From Chitinophagaceae bacterium DXS (GTDB lineage: Bacteria > Bacteroidota > Bacteroidia > Chitinophagales > Chitinophagaceae): a DNA stretch of 64,000 bases. Below are positions 63,918-64,000 of this stretch, one piece after another. The stretch spans positions 5,068,170 to 5,132,169 of the forward strand of contig CP128386.1 in the NCBI GenBank assembly GCA_030345135.1, read 5' to 3'. The position numbers and the translations under genes are program-made. Position 1 is the stretch's first letter, and every line of letters starts with the position of its first letter. A model generated the notes under the pieces. It did no database searches. It was not told the DNA's origin and saw only the letters and a program-made list of their open reading frames with translations.

Positions 63918-64000
63918 ATGGCAGAACAAGAAAAAAGACAAACGGCCCTCGGTGATGTAGCGGCACGGCAACTCGCAATCGCAACGCGTACAGTACCCCA
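63918..64000 (+). CDS. Start of a gene resembling a family 2 encapsulin shell protein (partial)
   Basis: The window ends 27 codons into this frame: MAEQEKRQTALGDVAARQLA, then IATRTVP. The LGDVAARQLA-x-AT-x-TVP pattern matches my memory of the N-terminus of SrpI-like family 2 encapsulins, which build protein nanocompartments that often house a cysteine desulfurase for sulfur storage or redox roles. So little is present that the call is tentative. The start ATG follows the AT-rich 3' end of the intergenic stretch. Confidence 0.5.
   Translation, partial: MAEQEKRQTALGDVAARQLAIATRTVP

Overview
The window looks like a chromosome segment from a Bacteroidota bacterium, most likely of the Chitinophagaceae type. 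The reasons are a C-terminal type IX secretion (T9SS) sorting tail, few strong Shine-Dalgarno sites, a promoter of the TTG-N20-TAnnTTTG type in front of katG, a surface-glycan-degrading pair (GH106-like), pirins, spondin-domain lipoproteins, and many intergenic short-period and palindromic repeats. The genus cannot be fixed from this sequence alone.

Layout. 0-5.5 kb: dGTPase, a DUF421 membrane protein, a CinA-C amidohydrolase, two unlisted small charged proteins, and an MFS transporter. 5.7-15.8 kb: one long, tightly coupled operon for a surface polysaccharide, with a Wzm/Wzt-type ABC exporter, six family-2 glycosyltransferases (one fused to a methyltransferase) and a NodB-type deacetylase. 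16.1-20.6 kb: three secreted proteins on the minus strand, one with a T9SS tail and two sharing an N-terminal module. 21-25 kb: a Met/His-rich outer-membrane-type protein, two pirins and a Crp-like regulator. 25-28.8 kb: a repeat-rich stretch, a RadC-like JAB protein, a thioredoxin-like protein and an XRE regulator with a palindromic operator candidate.

28.8-37.2 kb is a visibly AT-rich accessory island on the minus strand. It holds orphan genes including a VOC protein, a 46-residue protein with its own terminator, an OGG-like helix-hairpin-helix protein and a protein with a HEPN-type RNxxxH motif that sits between two 87-bp direct repeats. It ends in a compact four-gene operon: an FkbH-like HAD protein with an N-terminal Cys4 motif, two DUF488 proteins and a dual-OB-like protein. 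This operon is the best candidate in the window for an undescribed system.

37-48 kb: a cupin protein, a TIM-barrel glycosidase-like protein, a GH106-like alpha-L-rhamnosidase, AlkB, and katG with a textbook OxyR half-site, a promoter and a terminator. 48.5-59.7 kb: an M81 peptidase, a 190-bp tandem hairpin array, an SDR/HxlR divergent pair, a START-domain protein, a double-spondin lipoprotein, a two-component system, and a nucleoside-phosphorylase-like protein with an unknown partner. 60-64 kb: a decapitated SDR gene next to direct repeats, a zinc alcohol dehydrogenase, a RibD-C/DHFR-like reductase, a 2-TM protein, perfect palindromes, and the first 27 codons of a gene that resembles a family 2 encapsulin shell protein.

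All calls come from reading the sequence and from remembered family knowledge. No database search was run.
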